A stretch of DNA of 64,000 bases from Paralcaligenes ureilyticus (GCF_004346225.1 NZ_SMAJ01000008.1:62001-126000); one strand, 5' to 3'. Positions 25,301 through 34,554 are shown, counted from the stretch's first letter. Notes: generated from the letters alone by a model not told the origin. Made by a program: numbers and translations.

Positions 25301-26335
25301 ATGAAAGCAAAATGGTTTGCAGCGAGCGTGGTGATGGCCATATCGGCGGGTGCTTATATGCCGCAGGCTTATGCCGAGGCAAAGGAGATTCGCATAGCGA
25401 AGCAATATGGCATCGGGTACTTGCCGTTAGCCATCATGGAACATGATCATTTGGTGGAAAAACACGCCAAGGCGGCGGGTATTGAAAAGCTCGACGTTAC
25501 ATGGGCGTCTTTTGCCGGCGCCAATGTCATGAATGATGCCTTGTTGTCCAATTCACTGGACTTTGCCGCGGTGGGAACAACGTCGTTGCCCATTATGTGG
25601 AGCAAGACAGAAGGAAGCAGGCAAGAAGTAAAGGGGGCCTGTGCCATCGTATCGTCGCCCCTGTTTTTGAATACCCGCAATCCTAAGGTGAAATCAATAC
25701 GCGACCTTACCGACCAGGACAAGATCGCCTTGCCGGCCGTAAAGGTATCCATCCAGGCCATGATCCTGCAAATGGCCGCCGCTCAGGCGTTTGGCGAGGC
25801 TCAGGTGAACAAGCTGGATCGCCTGACGATTAGCCGCTCACACCCCGACGCCATGGCTGCGCTATTGTCCGGCACAGGAGAGATTAATGGCCATTTCACC
25901 TGGGCGCCGTTCCAATATCGTGAGCTGAAAAATCCGGCTGTGCATACCATACTCAATTCGTTCGACGTGCTGGGTGGGTCCGCCACGACCGTGGTCATGC
26001 TTACGACGAAGCGATTTCATGATGAAAACCCCAAGCTTTACCAGGCGTTCCTGGGGGCTGTGGCCGAGGCAACCGAAATCATCAATAACGACAAGCGTCA
26101 TGCCGCGCAGGTTTATCTCGATACAACGAAAGATAAAGACACCGTCGAAAATATCGTAAAGATGCTTGGAGATCCCCAGGTGAAATACACCACCATGCCA
26201 GAGAACATTTTCCGGTTTACGGATTTCATGCATCGTATGGGCACCATCAAGAAAGTGCCGGCGTCATGGCAGGACATGTTTTTTCCCGAGGTGTTCAGCA
26301 TGAACAAGGCCTCCGCTGCGTCGACACCCAAGTGA
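25301..26335 (+). CDS. ABC transporter substrate-binding protein, SsuA/TauA-like
   Basis: This is a 344-residue periplasmic binding protein. The signal peptide ends at AYA-EA (about residue 26), and the mature part starts KEIRIAKQYGIGYLPLAIME, a hallmark of the sulfonate/nitrate class. NDALLSNSLDFAAVGTTSLP forms the hinge-proximal helix. Neither permease nor ATPase genes adjoin it, so it must share a transporter or belong to an incomplete locus. It lies between a TauD-like oxygenase and an aldehyde dehydrogenase. Confidence 0.92.
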   Translation: MKAKWFAASVVMAISAGAYMPQAYAEAKEIRIAKQYGIGYLPLAIMEHDHLVEKHAKAAGIEKLDVTWASFAGANVMNDALLSNSLDFAAVGTTSLPIMWSKTEGSRQEVKGACAIVSSPLFLNTRNPKVKSIRDLTDQDKIALPAVKVSIQAMILQMAAAQAFGEAQVNKLDRLTISRSHPDAMAALLSGTGEINGHFTWAPFQYRELKNPAVHTILNSFDVLGGSATTVVMLTTKRFHDENPKLYQAFLGAVAEATEIINNDKRHAAQVYLDTTKDKDTVENIVKMLGDPQVKYTTMPENIFRFTDFMHRMGTIKKVPASWQDMFFPEVFSMNKASAASTPK

Positions 26336-26372
26336 CAGGTTGTCCGGTGGTATAAAGACAAATTGAACCGGC

Positions 26373-27872
26373 ATGGCGGAGACAAAGATAGTGGAAATCT
26401 TCAATCATTTCATTGACGGCCAATATGTGGAGCCGGTAAGCGGGTTGTGGGTGGACAGCATCGACCCCTATCTGGGCCAGCCGTGGGCGAAGATTCCTCG
26501 CGGCTGCGAAAAAGACGTGGATCGCGCCGTGCGGGCTGCCGCCCGCTCCATGCGGGAGGGGCCCTGGGCCACGATGACCGCGACCGAGCGCGGCCGACTG
26601 ATGCTGCGCCTGGCCGACCTGGTGGAGTCCAATACGGAGCGGCTGGCGGAAATCGAGGTGCGCGACAACGGAAAGCTGTACGCCGAAATGTATGGGCAAC
26701 TGAAGTATCACCCCAACTGGTGGCGTTATTTCGCGGGCTTGGCGGACAAGATTGAAGGCCGCGTCATGCCGATCGACAAGCCCGAGCACTTTGCCTTTAC
26801 GCGCAAAGAGCCCATAGGCGTCGTCGGCGCCATCACTGCCTGGAACTCCCCATTGCTGTTCGTCGCCTGGAAATGCGCCGCGGCGATTGCGGCCGGTTGT
26901 TCCGTTGTGCTCAAACCGTCGGAATATGCGTCGGTATCGACGCTCGCGTTTGCCGATCTGACCCGTGAAGCCGGATTTCCGGACGGCGTATTCAACGTCG
27001 TGGCCGGCTACGGTCATGAAGTGGGGTCCGCGCTTGTGGACCACCCGCTGGTAGCGAAGATTACCTTTACGGGGTCGGATTCGACGGGTGCGAAAATCTA
27101 CGCGCAAGCGGCAAAGAGCCTCAAGCGCGTCACTCTCGAGCTGGGTGGCAAATCGCCCAACATCGTCTTCGACGATTGCAACCAGAAGGCCGCGGCGTCG
27201 GGCGTCGTGTCGGGCATTTTCGCCGCGGCGGGACAAACCTGTATCGCAGGCTCGAGATTGCTCGTGCAGAACTCGATCAAAGAAGCATTTTGCGAGCGAT
27301 TGGTGGAACTGGGCCGCACCGCAAAAAAAGGAAATCCGATGTCTCCCGACACGAACATCGGCCCAATCACTACACCGGCCCAATACCAAAAGGTGCTTGA
27401 CTATATCGGCATCGCCAAGGGGGAGGGCGCGCGTTGCCTGCTGGGCGGCGGCCCGGCAACTTCCCCTGATTTGCCCGGCGGGCAGTTTGTGGAACCCACT
27501 ATCTTCACGGACGTCAAGCCCGATATGCGAATCGCCCGGGAAGAGGTGTTTGGCCCCGTGCTATCGGTCATCGGTTTCGATGACGAGGCAGAGGCCATTC
27601 GCCTGGCCAATGACACCATCTACGGCCTGGCTGCGGGTTTATGGACCAAGGACATGGGCCGGGCCATGCGAGTGTCCGCCGCCATCCGGGCCGGAACCGT
27701 GTGGGTGAATACATACCGCGCGGTCAGCTACATGATGCCTTTTGGCGGCATGAAGCAGTCGGGCATCGGACGTGAAAGCGGCATCGAATCGATCGAGGGG
27801 TTTCTCGAGACAAAAAGCACCTGGATTTCCTATAGCGAGCAGGTTCCGGAAAATCCGTTTGTGCTTCGCTGA
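26373..27872 (+). CDS. NAD(P)-dependent aldehyde dehydrogenase
   Basis: This 499-residue ALDH oxidises an aldehyde to the acid. The catalytic cysteine lies in AAGQTCIAGSR, the general base in LELGGKSPNIV, the cofactor loop in TFTGSDSTGAKI, and the active-site Asn in TAWNSPL. Length and motifs are normal. The aldehyde formed by the upstream dioxygenase (for example from a hydroxylated sulfonate or amine) is a reasonable substrate, but that link is inferred from order alone. It starts 37 bases after the binding-protein stop. Confidence 0.95.
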   Translation: MAETKIVEIFNHFIDGQYVEPVSGLWVDSIDPYLGQPWAKIPRGCEKDVDRAVRAAARSMREGPWATMTATERGRLMLRLADLVESNTERLAEIEVRDNGKLYAEMYGQLKYHPNWWRYFAGLADKIEGRVMPIDKPEHFAFTRKEPIGVVGAITAWNSPLLFVAWKCAAAIAAGCSVVLKPSEYASVSTLAFADLTREAGFPDGVFNVVAGYGHEVGSALVDHPLVAKITFTGSDSTGAKIYAQAAKSLKRVTLELGGKSPNIVFDDCNQKAAASGVVSGIFAAAGQTCIAGSRLLVQNSIKEAFCERLVELGRTAKKGNPMSPDTNIGPITTPAQYQKVLDYIGIAKGEGARCLLGGGPATSPDLPGGQFVEPTIFTDVKPDMRIAREEVFGPVLSVIGFDDEAEAIRLANDTIYGLAAGLWTKDMGRAMRVSAAIRAGTVWVNTYRAVSYMMPFGGMKQSGIGRESGIESIEGFLETKSTWISYSEQVPENPFVLR

Positions 27873-27941
27873 GATCCGCAGGTGCTTGCGTCAACCGGAG
27901 CCGTGCTTCTTCGGCGACGCTCACCTGTAAGGTTGTTTCGA

Positions 27942-28613
27942 TTACTCGCTCATGGCGTCGGCAGGGACCTCGGCGCTTCGCTTGGGTCGGCGGACGGCTC
28001 TTACCTTTCCGCTGTTGCCGCCTCCGCAGAAGAACTGATCGCCGCCATCGGACTCGAGTCCCGACACGCCGACCCCTGGCGGCATTTCGAGCACCTCCAG
28101 GACCTCTCCCGATCGAGGATCGACCCGCCTTAATTCGCTCGCGTCATCCTCCCAGGTGCCGTGCCAGAGGTCCCCGTCAACCCAGGTGACCCCGGTGACG
28201 TGGCGGTTGGATTCGATGGTGCGAAGAATCGCCCCCGTTTGCGGGTCGATCTGGCGGATCTTCCGGTCCCGATGCTGGCCCACCCAGAGCGTCCCTTCGG
28301 CCCAGGCTAGCCCGGAGTCGCCGCCTGCACCCGCGGGTGCGGGGATCGAGGCGAGCACGCGGCCGGTCTTCAGGTCGATCTTCTGGATGCGATCGTCGGC
28401 GATCTGAAACAGGTGCTGGCCGTCGAAGGCTGTGCCTGCCTGTGCGGCGACATCGATCGAGCGCAGCGTTTTCCCGCTTGCCGGATCGAGGGCATTTAGT
28501 TTGTCGCCGACGGCGAGCCAGACGTGCTGGCCGTCGTACGTGACGCCGCCCACATTGTTGACGCCCGGAAAGGGTCCATACTCGCGGATGATTTTGGCTG
28601 CTGACTTATTCAT
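27942..28613 (-). CDS. Beta-propeller protein (Vgb/YncE-like)
   Basis: This 223-residue protein has repeated blades of the type VGGVTYDGQHVWLAVGDKL, AGTAFDGQHLFQIAD and SGLAWAEGTLWVGQH. They are spaced by about 45 residues and contain DPxTG-like turns (DPASGKTLRSID, DPQTGAILRTIE, DPRSGEVLEVLE). It resembles virginiamycin-B-lyase and glutamine-cyclotransferase propellers. No catalytic histidines can be assigned. No signal peptide is seen. It starts nine bases after the regulator gene at 28623, with AGGA seven bases before its ATG, and is co-transcribed with it. Confidence 0.78.
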   Translation of the reverse strand: MNKSAAKIIREYGPFPGVNNVGGVTYDGQHVWLAVGDKLNALDPASGKTLRSIDVAAQAGTAFDGQHLFQIADDRIQKIDLKTGRVLASIPAPAGAGGDSGLAWAEGTLWVGQHRDRKIRQIDPQTGAILRTIESNRHVTGVTWVDGDLWHGTWEDDASELRRVDPRSGEVLEVLEMPPGVGVSGLESDGGDQFFCGGGNSGKVRAVRRPKRSAEVPADAMSE

Positions 28614-28622
28614 GGTTCCATC

Positions 28623-29843
28623 CTAATCGTTTGGTAGTGGAACAGGGAGTAACAAAGTGGTCGTGAATCCCGGAACGGGCGGGGCCACCCAGCAGCGAGC
28701 TCGCCCGCGACCGAACGATTGCACCTTGCCGGTTGTTGCAAGCAAGTCGAGTGCCCGCTGTACGGTGCGCTGGCTGGCTCCAAGCGCAAGGGCCAGGGCC
28801 GAGCTGGACCACGACTCGCCGTCGGCGAGAAAGGCGAGCACCGCTGCATGTTTTTCCTCGACCGGCCGCGTCAGTATGACGACCTCGCGGGCGTGGTGCG
28901 GCACCAGCACAAATCCTCGCTGGGTGGCGCTTACATCGGCCAGCGGCAGAAGCGCCTTGCGCAGCCGCCCGATTTCGACTCGCAGCCTCGCGCGATACGA
29001 TTCATCGGCGTGCTTTGCCCGGAAGGCCCGTGCGACGAGGGTATCCCTTGACACGTCTGCCGGCCATGCTTCGCCCAGCACGCGCGCTAGCGCGAACAGC
29101 ACTGGGCGCCTCGCGAGCGTGACCGCCGTGCGTGGCGCCCGCACGGCGTGGCGGCACGCGTCCACGACGAGCGTCTCTGACACCAGTAACGCTTCAACCT
29201 CCTCGAGCAGGAGGAGCCGCTCTTCGCCACGCGCAATCAAACGCGCCGCGGGCGTATTCAAGACAAGGGATGCGCTTTCGACCTCCGCCGTCAGCGCGGG
29301 GATGCCTGCGTGGCGTGCGGCGTGCCCGGCCCGGATCAGAGCTGCGCGCGCCGTCTTCGTTTGCAGGCGCCGCATGGCGATTCCGGCCGCGACCAGCTCA
29401 TGGGCGGCCCTCGACGCGGGCGGGAGGAGGGCGGGGTCGAGTTTGGCGAGCATACCCTCGGCCTCGTCGAGGCGCCCGATCAGGAGAAGGCGCCGGGCCT
29501 CAAGATACCGCGCATGTGCGGCATTGACCCGGTCGCCATGCTCTTCGAGCGTTGCCCGCGCCGCATCGAGCGCTTTTGCGGACCAGCCCAGGTCGCGCGA
29601 GGCGAGGGCGATCTCGGCCTGGGCGACGACGCACCTTGCGCGGGCCATCGCCTCTTTCGGGCCGAAGGCGCGCGCCGCTCTGCGCACGAGAGCCTTCGCC
29701 CGGACGAAATCGCCCAGCTGCGCCATCGCGATGCCTCGCAGCGCAAGCGCGGGCGCGTCGTCGCGCAGGGCGACCCGGTTCAATGCGCCCAGGGGGTCAC
29801 CCGCCGCGAGCGCGCGGGCCGCGGCCGTGATCAGCAAGTCCAT
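28623..29843 (-). CDS. Helix-turn-helix regulator with TPR-like N-terminus and two DNA-binding domains
   Basis: This 406-residue protein is Ala/Arg-rich. The first 200 residues form helical repeats (ALRGIAMAQLGDFVRAKALV and similar) like TPRs. Residues about 260-320 look like an OmpR-type winged helix (RLRVEIGRLRKALLPL then GFVLVP). The C-terminus (about 335-385) has a second helix-turn-helix, LGASQRTVQRALDLLATTG. It is divergent from the DUF899/DUF2182 genes, with an inverted repeat in the gap. It therefore probably regulates them and the propeller gene downstream. Confidence 0.75.
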   Translation of the reverse strand: MDLLITAAARALAAGDPLGALNRVALRDDAPALALRGIAMAQLGDFVRAKALVRRAARAFGPKEAMARARCVVAQAEIALASRDLGWSAKALDAARATLEEHGDRVNAAHARYLEARRLLLIGRLDEAEGMLAKLDPALLPPASRAAHELVAAGIAMRRLQTKTARAALIRAGHAARHAGIPALTAEVESASLVLNTPAARLIARGEERLLLLEEVEALLVSETLVVDACRHAVRAPRTAVTLARRPVLFALARVLGEAWPADVSRDTLVARAFRAKHADESYRARLRVEIGRLRKALLPLADVSATQRGFVLVPHHAREVVILTRPVEEKHAAVLAFLADGESWSSSALALALGASQRTVQRALDLLATTGKVQSFGRGRARCWVAPPVPGFTTTLLLPVPLPND

Positions 29844-29914
29844 TTGAATCCCGCCACACTTGTCACTCCCACCTTCCGATGCCCGATATTAATCTATCAC
29901 ACAAGCACCCACCA

Positions 29915-29948
29915 CTACGCCGTATCGGCCATGGGGCAAACGGCGTAG
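29915..29948. promoter_or_regulatory. Inverted repeat between the two-headed regulator and DUF899 gene
   Basis: CTACGCCGT (29915-29923) and ACGGCGTAG (29940-29948) are exact complements, 16 bases apart, ending 20 bases before the DUF899 start. It could be the regulator's operator or a leader hairpin. Confidence 0.5.
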
Positions 29949-29968
29949 AACACTCGAAGGAGAGAAAA

Positions 29969-30739
29969 ATGATGACGACCACACACATGACCGGAACACG
30001 CCAAGAGTGGCTGGCCTCGCGGCTCGAGTTGCTCAAGGCCGAGAAGGAACTGACGCGGCGCAGCGACGAGCTGGCGCGGCAGCGCCAGGCGCTGCCGTGG
30101 GTCCGGGTCGACAAGATGTACCGGTTCGACACCGATGAAGGGAGCGCCTCGCTGGCCGATCTTTTCAGAGGGCGTTCGCAACTTCTTGTCTACCATTTCA
30201 TGTTCGGACCCGATTACAAGGCGGGGTGTCCGTCCTGCTCGGCGATCGCGGACGGGTTCGACGGCTTTGCCGTTCATCTGGCGAATCACGACGTGACGCT
30301 TTCGGCGGTGTCGCGTGCGCCTCTGGCGAAGCTGCAGGCGTACAAGCGGCGGATGGGGTGGACGTTTCCCTGGGCGTCTTCGGCCGGCGGCGAATTCAAC
30401 TTCGACTTCAACGTTTCGTTCACTGAAGAGCAACAACGCGAAGGAGCCATTGAATACAACTACGAGCGCGGCGGCCACGCCATGGACGCTGTACAGGTTC
30501 CGGAAATCGTTGTCCAGATCGCGGCCGGATGCGGAACCGACCCGGCCACGTTCTCGCGCGACAGGCCGGGCTTGAGCGCGTTCGTGCTCGAAGACGGCGT
30601 CGTCTACCACACCTATTCCACTTATGCACGCGGGCTGGACGGCCTTTGGGGCATGTACCAGTGGCTCGACCGCGCCCCCAAGGGGCGCAACGAGACAGGC
30701 ATCTGGTGGAGCCGCCACGACGAATACGCCAAGGGCTGA
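29969..30739 (+). CDS. DUF899 family thioredoxin-like protein
   Basis: This 256-residue protein of the DUF899 (AhpC/TSA-like) family has the opening TRQEWLASRLELLKAEKELT, the central LLVYHFMFGPDYKAGCPSCS with two close cysteines, and the closing GLDGLWGMYQWLDRAPKGR. The family is thioredoxin-folded and of unproven activity, possibly peroxide or thiol chemistry. AAGGAGAG lies before the ATG at 29969. The DUF2182 gene follows after six bases, a common pairing of these families. Confidence 0.9.
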   Translation: MMTTTHMTGTRQEWLASRLELLKAEKELTRRSDELARQRQALPWVRVDKMYRFDTDEGSASLADLFRGRSQLLVYHFMFGPDYKAGCPSCSAIADGFDGFAVHLANHDVTLSAVSRAPLAKLQAYKRRMGWTFPWASSAGGEFNFDFNVSFTEEQQREGAIEYNYERGGHAMDAVQVPEIVVQIAAGCGTDPATFSRDRPGLSAFVLEDGVVYHTYSTYARGLDGLWGMYQWLDRAPKGRNETGIWWSRHDEYAKG

Positions 30740-30745
30740 CGGGTC

Positions 30746-31405
30746 ATGGATACCGCCGCGATGTCGATGATGTGGATGCGGATGCCCGGGCAGACGTGGC
30801 CCGGCGCCGCGGCGTCGTTCCTGGGCCTGTGGGTCGTGATGATGGCAGCGATGATGCTGCCATCCCTCGCGCCCATGCTTTGGCGCTACCGCCAGGCCGT
30901 GGGCGGAACAGGCCTGGCGCGTCTGGCCTGGCTGATGGCGCTGGTGGGCGCGGGGTATTTCCTCGTGTGGGCCGCATTCGGATTGGTCGCCTTTGTGCTG
31001 GGCGTTGCTCTGGCAGGGGCCCAGAGGCGGTTGCCGGCGTTGGCGCACGCTGTTCCGATTGCGGCCGGTGTGGTCGTTTTGTTTGCCGGCGCGCTCCAGT
31101 TCACCGCGTGGAAGGCGCAACACCTTGCCTGCTGCCGAGAAGCGCCTGGGCGGGGCCATGCGTTGCCGGCGGACGCCGGCACGGCCTGGAGACACGGCCT
31201 GCGCCTTGGCCTGCACTGCGGCTACTGTTGCGCCGGCCTGATGGCGATCCTTCTTGTCATAGGCCTGATGGACCTGCGCGCGATGGTGGTCGTGACGGCG
31301 GCCATCACCGCCGAACGTCTCGCCCCGGCAGGCGAGCGCGTCGCACGGGTTATCGGGGTTGTAGCCGCCGAGGCGGGGTTGTGGCTGATCGTCAACGCTT
31401 TGTAG
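30746..31405 (+). CDS. DUF2182 family integral membrane protein
   Basis: This 219-residue inner-membrane protein has about five to six hydrophobic helices. The DUF2182 features are MMAAMMLPSLAPM (helix 1, methionine-rich), a CC pair in QHLACCREAPG, and GLHCGYCCAGLMA, a likely metal-binding cysteine/histidine cluster. The family is thought to bind metal. It begins six bases after the DUF899 gene and ends at the first bases of a palindromic repeat cluster. Confidence 0.88.
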   Translation: MDTAAMSMMWMRMPGQTWPGAAASFLGLWVVMMAAMMLPSLAPMLWRYRQAVGGTGLARLAWLMALVGAGYFLVWAAFGLVAFVLGVALAGAQRRLPALAHAVPIAAGVVVLFAGALQFTAWKAQHLACCREAPGRGHALPADAGTAWRHGLRLGLHCGYCCAGLMAILLVIGLMDLRAMVVVTAAITAERLAPAGERVARVIGVVAAEAGLWLIVNAL

Positions 31406-31529
31406 CGGCACCCCTTCGTTTTGTGGCGGTACTCTTTTCGTTTTGTAGCGGCACCCCTTGTGGGTGCCATCTACGCAATAACCTGTACCCTGTTTATTGA
31501 AAAATGGCAGCCACAAGGGCTGCCGCTAC
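31402..31529. repeat. REP/BIME-like palindromic repeats, three copies
   Basis: Copies lie at about 31402-31417 (partial, with a decayed echo at 31423), 31445-31469 (+) and 31505-31529 (-). The core is GGCACCCCTTGTGGGTGCC or GGCAGCCCTTGTGGCTGCC, a 7-base stem with a CTTGT loop, preceded by GTAGC. The last two form an inverted pair 35 bases apart. After this, to 31742, no gene is seen. Confidence 0.75.
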
Positions 31530-31742
31530 ATGATTCACGGCTACGTCCTTGCCCCGGCGCTCGCAGGCCACACGAGGGGGCTTCCGTACGGGATCGGTTA
31601 CGATGAAGGCCGTATCGATCACCTGCCCAGATCCGGAGCCCCCTGAACGTGCAATCCCCTTTCCCTCCGCTCGCGCATCAACCCCAGTATGTCCTGGTCG
31701 CCGAGCCCCTGAAGTGCCCGCCCGGGCAGCGTTGGGTGAAGG

Positions 31743-32948
31743 ATGCGTAGTTTGCTGTTTCCACTGGCCGTGACGCTCGCGGTCCAGGTTCTCGTGTCGA
31801 TGGCGGTGGTGACGGTGCCTGTGCTTGCACCGGCCGTGGCGGCTGAGACCGGCGCTTCAGCCAGCCATGTGGGTATCTTCATTGCCATGGTGTATGGCGC
31901 CAGTATGGCTGCGAGCCTCGTGTCCGGCCCGCTGGTGCAGCGTTTCGGGGCCATCCGCCTAAGCCAGGCCTGCCTGGTGGCCTGCGCGGTCGGGCTGGCC
32001 TGTGTGGCTACGGGGGTGCCCGCCCTGTTTGTCGTTGGTGCCCTGTTTCTTGGCATGGGCTACGGCCCGGTCACCCCGGCCAGTTCGCATATCCTCGCCA
32101 AGAGTACGCCGCCGGAGAAGATGTCGTTTATTTTTTCGCTCAAGCAGACCGGCGTTCCGATCGGCGGTGCGCTGGCCGGTGCGCTGGTGCCGGCGCTTGT
32201 GCTGTGGGGCGGCTGGCGCGTAGCCGCGCTCGCGGTCGCCGGGGCTTGTTTGGCCACCTTCATCTCCGCCCAACCCATGCGAGAGGCGCTTGACGCCGAC
32301 CGTATTCCTGATCGGCCGCTGGTGTTTTCCAGCCTCGCGGGGCCGCTGCGCTACACGCTGGGCGACCCGGTGCTGCGGCGCCTGGCCTTCTGCTCGTTCT
32401 TCTTCGCGGCGCTGCAACTGTGCCTCATCACCTTCCTCGTGACGTACCTCACACTGAACGTCGGCATCTCGCTGGTCGCGGCAGGACTCATGCTCGCTGC
32501 CGCGCAAGCCGGCGGCGTGATCGGGCGCATCGGGTGGGGGATGATCGCGGATCGCTGGGGCCGGCCCATGTATGTGCTGGGCCTCCTGGCCATTGCCATG
32601 GGGGCGGCTGCGGTTGCGACAGGGCGTTTCACGCCGCAGTGGTCGGTTGTTTCCGTTGCCCTCGTGTGCGCGGCCTTCGGCGCCACTGCAATCGGTTGGA
32701 ACGGCGTCTACCTTGCGCAGGTGGCACGCCTTGCCCCTCCTGGAAAGGCCGGTGACGCCACCGGCGGAGCCCTGGTATTTACCTACGGCGGCGTCCTCTT
32801 CGGCCCGCCGGCGTTCACGTTTCTCATCGAAGGGGGCGTGAGCTATGCGTGGGCGTTCGTAGTGCTCGCCGCGCCGGCAGTTGCCTGCGGGCTGTGGCTG
32901 TTCGGTCGCAAAACCTCTGCAGTGCGGGCCTTGGACAACACGCGATAA
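31743..32948 (+). CDS. MFS transporter
   Basis: This 401-residue, 12-helix MFS protein has the CynX/NarK-like opening LAVTLAVQVLVSMAVVTVPVLAP, a GPLVQRFGAIRLSQA loop 2-3 motif and FSLKQTGVPIGGALAG in helix 5. Such proteins import or export small organic anions. The ATG at 31743 follows a GGGTGAAGG stretch. No regulator adjoins. It follows the repeat cluster and precedes msrA, which has its own ribosome site after a 182-base gap. Confidence 0.88.
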   Translation: MRSLLFPLAVTLAVQVLVSMAVVTVPVLAPAVAAETGASASHVGIFIAMVYGASMAASLVSGPLVQRFGAIRLSQACLVACAVGLACVATGVPALFVVGALFLGMGYGPVTPASSHILAKSTPPEKMSFIFSLKQTGVPIGGALAGALVPALVLWGGWRVAALAVAGACLATFISAQPMREALDADRIPDRPLVFSSLAGPLRYTLGDPVLRRLAFCSFFFAALQLCLITFLVTYLTLNVGISLVAAGLMLAAAQAGGVIGRIGWGMIADRWGRPMYVLGLLAIAMGAAAVATGRFTPQWSVVSVALVCAAFGATAIGWNGVYLAQVARLAPPGKAGDATGGALVFTYGGVLFGPPAFTFLIEGGVSYAWAFVVLAAPAVACGLWLFGRKTSAVRALDNTR

Positions 32949-33130
32949 AAGAGGATGTGGTTCCGATGCGCCACCAGCTCGCGCACGAAGACGGGCAAGC
33001 CTGGCCGGTCGCCAGCAGAAAGAGTCGAGCTTTTTGCCGATAGGGCGAATGAGGACTAGACTTAAAATCTGACAAAAGGCATTACAGTGCTGTGGCGATC
33101 TTTCCTCTCGCCCAAACAGGAGAAATGAGT

Positions 33131-33646
33131 ATGACTATAACGACTGAACGCGCCATCCTTGCCGGCGGCTGCTTCTGGGGCATGCAGGATTTGCTGCGCC
33201 GCTATCCGGGCGTAGTTTCCACGCAGGTCGGCTATACGGGCGGCGACGTAGCCAATGCAACTTACCGGAACCACGGAACCCATGCCGAAGCGATAGAGAT
33301 TGTCTTTGATCCTCAGGCAATCAGTTACCGGCGGTTACTGGAGTTCTTCTTTCAGATCCACGACCCGACCACGCAGAACCGCCAGGGGAACGATATGGGC
33401 ACCAGCTATCGTTCGGCCATCTTCTATGCGAACGACGAGCAGAAGCGAATCGCGGAAGACACCATTGCCGACGTCAATGCATCAGGGCTTTGGCCGGGCA
33501 AAGTGGTGACCGAAGTGGCTCCGGCCGGGGCTTTCTGGACTGCGGAACCGGAGCATCAGGATTACCTGGAACGCATTCCGAACGGCTACACCTGCCATTT
33601 CATCCGGACCGGCTGGAGGCTGCCGAGCCGGGAGAAAGCGGCCTGA
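33131..33646 (+). CDS. msrA: Peptide methionine sulfoxide reductase MsrA
   Basis: This 171-residue enzyme reduces the S-epimer of methionine sulfoxide in proteins. The catalytic cysteine is in GGCFWGMQ near the N-terminus, and GYTGG, the [11 protein letters not shown] loop and [10 protein letters not shown] follow in order. The resolving cysteines at the C-terminus of many MsrA proteins are not evident. The ATG at 33131 is favoured because AGGAG lies eight bases upstream; one at 33125 is only two bases from it. It is cytoplasmic and stands before a PEP-mutase-family gene. Confidence 0.95.
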   Translation: MTITTERAILAGGCFWGMQDLLRRYPGVVSTQVGYTGGDVANATYRNHGTHAEAIEIVFDPQAISYRRLLEFFFQIHDPTTQNRQGNDMGTSYRSAIFYANDEQKRIAEDTIADVNASGLWPGKVVTEVAPAGAFWTAEPEHQDYLERIPNGYTCHFIRTGWRLPSREKAA

Positions 33647-33690
33647 AGAGCTTGCTTCCAACGATAGGCCCGCAAAACGATGAGGATTTC

Positions 33691-34518
33691 ATGATCTACA
33701 CTACCGCCCAGAAACGCACCATCTTTCGTGCTCTCCACGAGCAAGGTTGTTTCGCGCTGCCCAATCCCTGGGATGCCGGCAGTGCACGTTACCTTCAGGG
33801 GCTGGGCTTCAAAGCGCTAGCCACGACGAGCTCGGGCTTCGCCTGGTCGCGTGGCCATCCGGATGGAGCGCTTTCGCGAGAGATCGTTCTTGCCCATTTG
33901 CGCGACATCGTTGCGGCCACTGACCTGCCCGTGAATGCAGACTTCGAAAGCGGGTTTGGTTCCGATGAGCAAGGCGTTGCGGAAAGCGTGCGGCTGGCCG
34001 TCGAGACCGGCGTGGCGGGGCTGTCAATCGAGGACTCTACGGGCGACTCGGCGAATCCGCTTTATGACATTGACACCGCCGTTGCCAGGATACGCGCTGC
34101 ACGCAGCGCCATCGACGCGGCAGGCGGGGATACTCTTTTGGTGGGCCGGGCCGAGAATTTTTTCGTGGGGCGGCCAGACCTCGACGATGCGATCGCCAGG
34201 CTCAAGGCCTATGCGGAAGCCGGCGCCGACTGCCTGTATGCGCCGGGCATTCGCACGCGTGAACAGATTGCAGCCGTGGTCGCGGCCGTTGCGCCAAAGC
34301 CGGTCAATCTGCTCGTCGGATCGGCCAGCGAACTCACCCTGAAGGACATTGCCGAGCTTGGTGTGAGACGCGTCAGCGTTGGCGGCGGGCTTGCGCGTTC
34401 GGCCTGGGGCGGATTCATGCGCGCCGCCCGTACCCTCGCCGAACAAGGCCGCTTCGATGGGTTTGCGGATGCCGCGTCGGGTGCAGACCTCAATGCGCTC
34501 TTTCGCTTGCCCGAGTAG
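33691..34518 (+). CDS. Isocitrate lyase/PEP mutase superfamily enzyme
   Basis: This 275-residue alpha/beta barrel has the family blocks LPNPWDAGSARYLQ, VNADFESGFG (metal-binding Asp/Glu) and GLSIEDSTG in place of the EDK signature. AGADCLYAPGI follows later. Absence of the EDK lysine argues against PEP mutase or phosphonopyruvate hydrolase, so a C-C lyase acting on a small 2-hydroxy or 2-oxo acid is more likely. It lies 44 bases after msrA and 36 before phzF, perhaps one transcript. The substrate is unknown. Confidence 0.88.
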   Translation: MIYTTAQKRTIFRALHEQGCFALPNPWDAGSARYLQGLGFKALATTSSGFAWSRGHPDGALSREIVLAHLRDIVAATDLPVNADFESGFGSDEQGVAESVRLAVETGVAGLSIEDSTGDSANPLYDIDTAVARIRAARSAIDAAGGDTLLVGRAENFFVGRPDLDDAIARLKAYAEAGADCLYAPGIRTREQIAAVVAAVAPKPVNLLVGSASELTLKDIAELGVRRVSVGGGLARSAWGGFMRAARTLAEQGRFDGFADAASGADLNALFRLPE

Positions 34519-34554
34519 ACGGCATGCTACGGCCCTCTTATTCTCGGACGAGCA

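Noticed and set aside
26295-27389. 364-codon minus-strand frame opposite the aldehyde dehydrogenase
   Set aside because: Antisense shadow. The ALDH frame has every catalytic motif.
28657-29847. 396-codon plus-strand frame opposite the two-headed regulator
   Set aside because: Shadow of a GC-rich gene. Ser/Arg/Ala-only composition and no family.
29915-31516. 533-codon open frame on the minus strand opposite DUF899 and DUF2182
   Set aside because: It is antisense to two recognised families, is rich in Arg, His, Gln and Pro as frame-shadow translations are, and has no homology or ribosome site.
31540-31742. Possible gene remnant on the minus strand before the MFS gene (frame containing ALQGLGDQDILGLMRER)
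   Set aside because: It looks protein-like for about 35 residues, but I could not tie it to any family and the frame is antisense further on.
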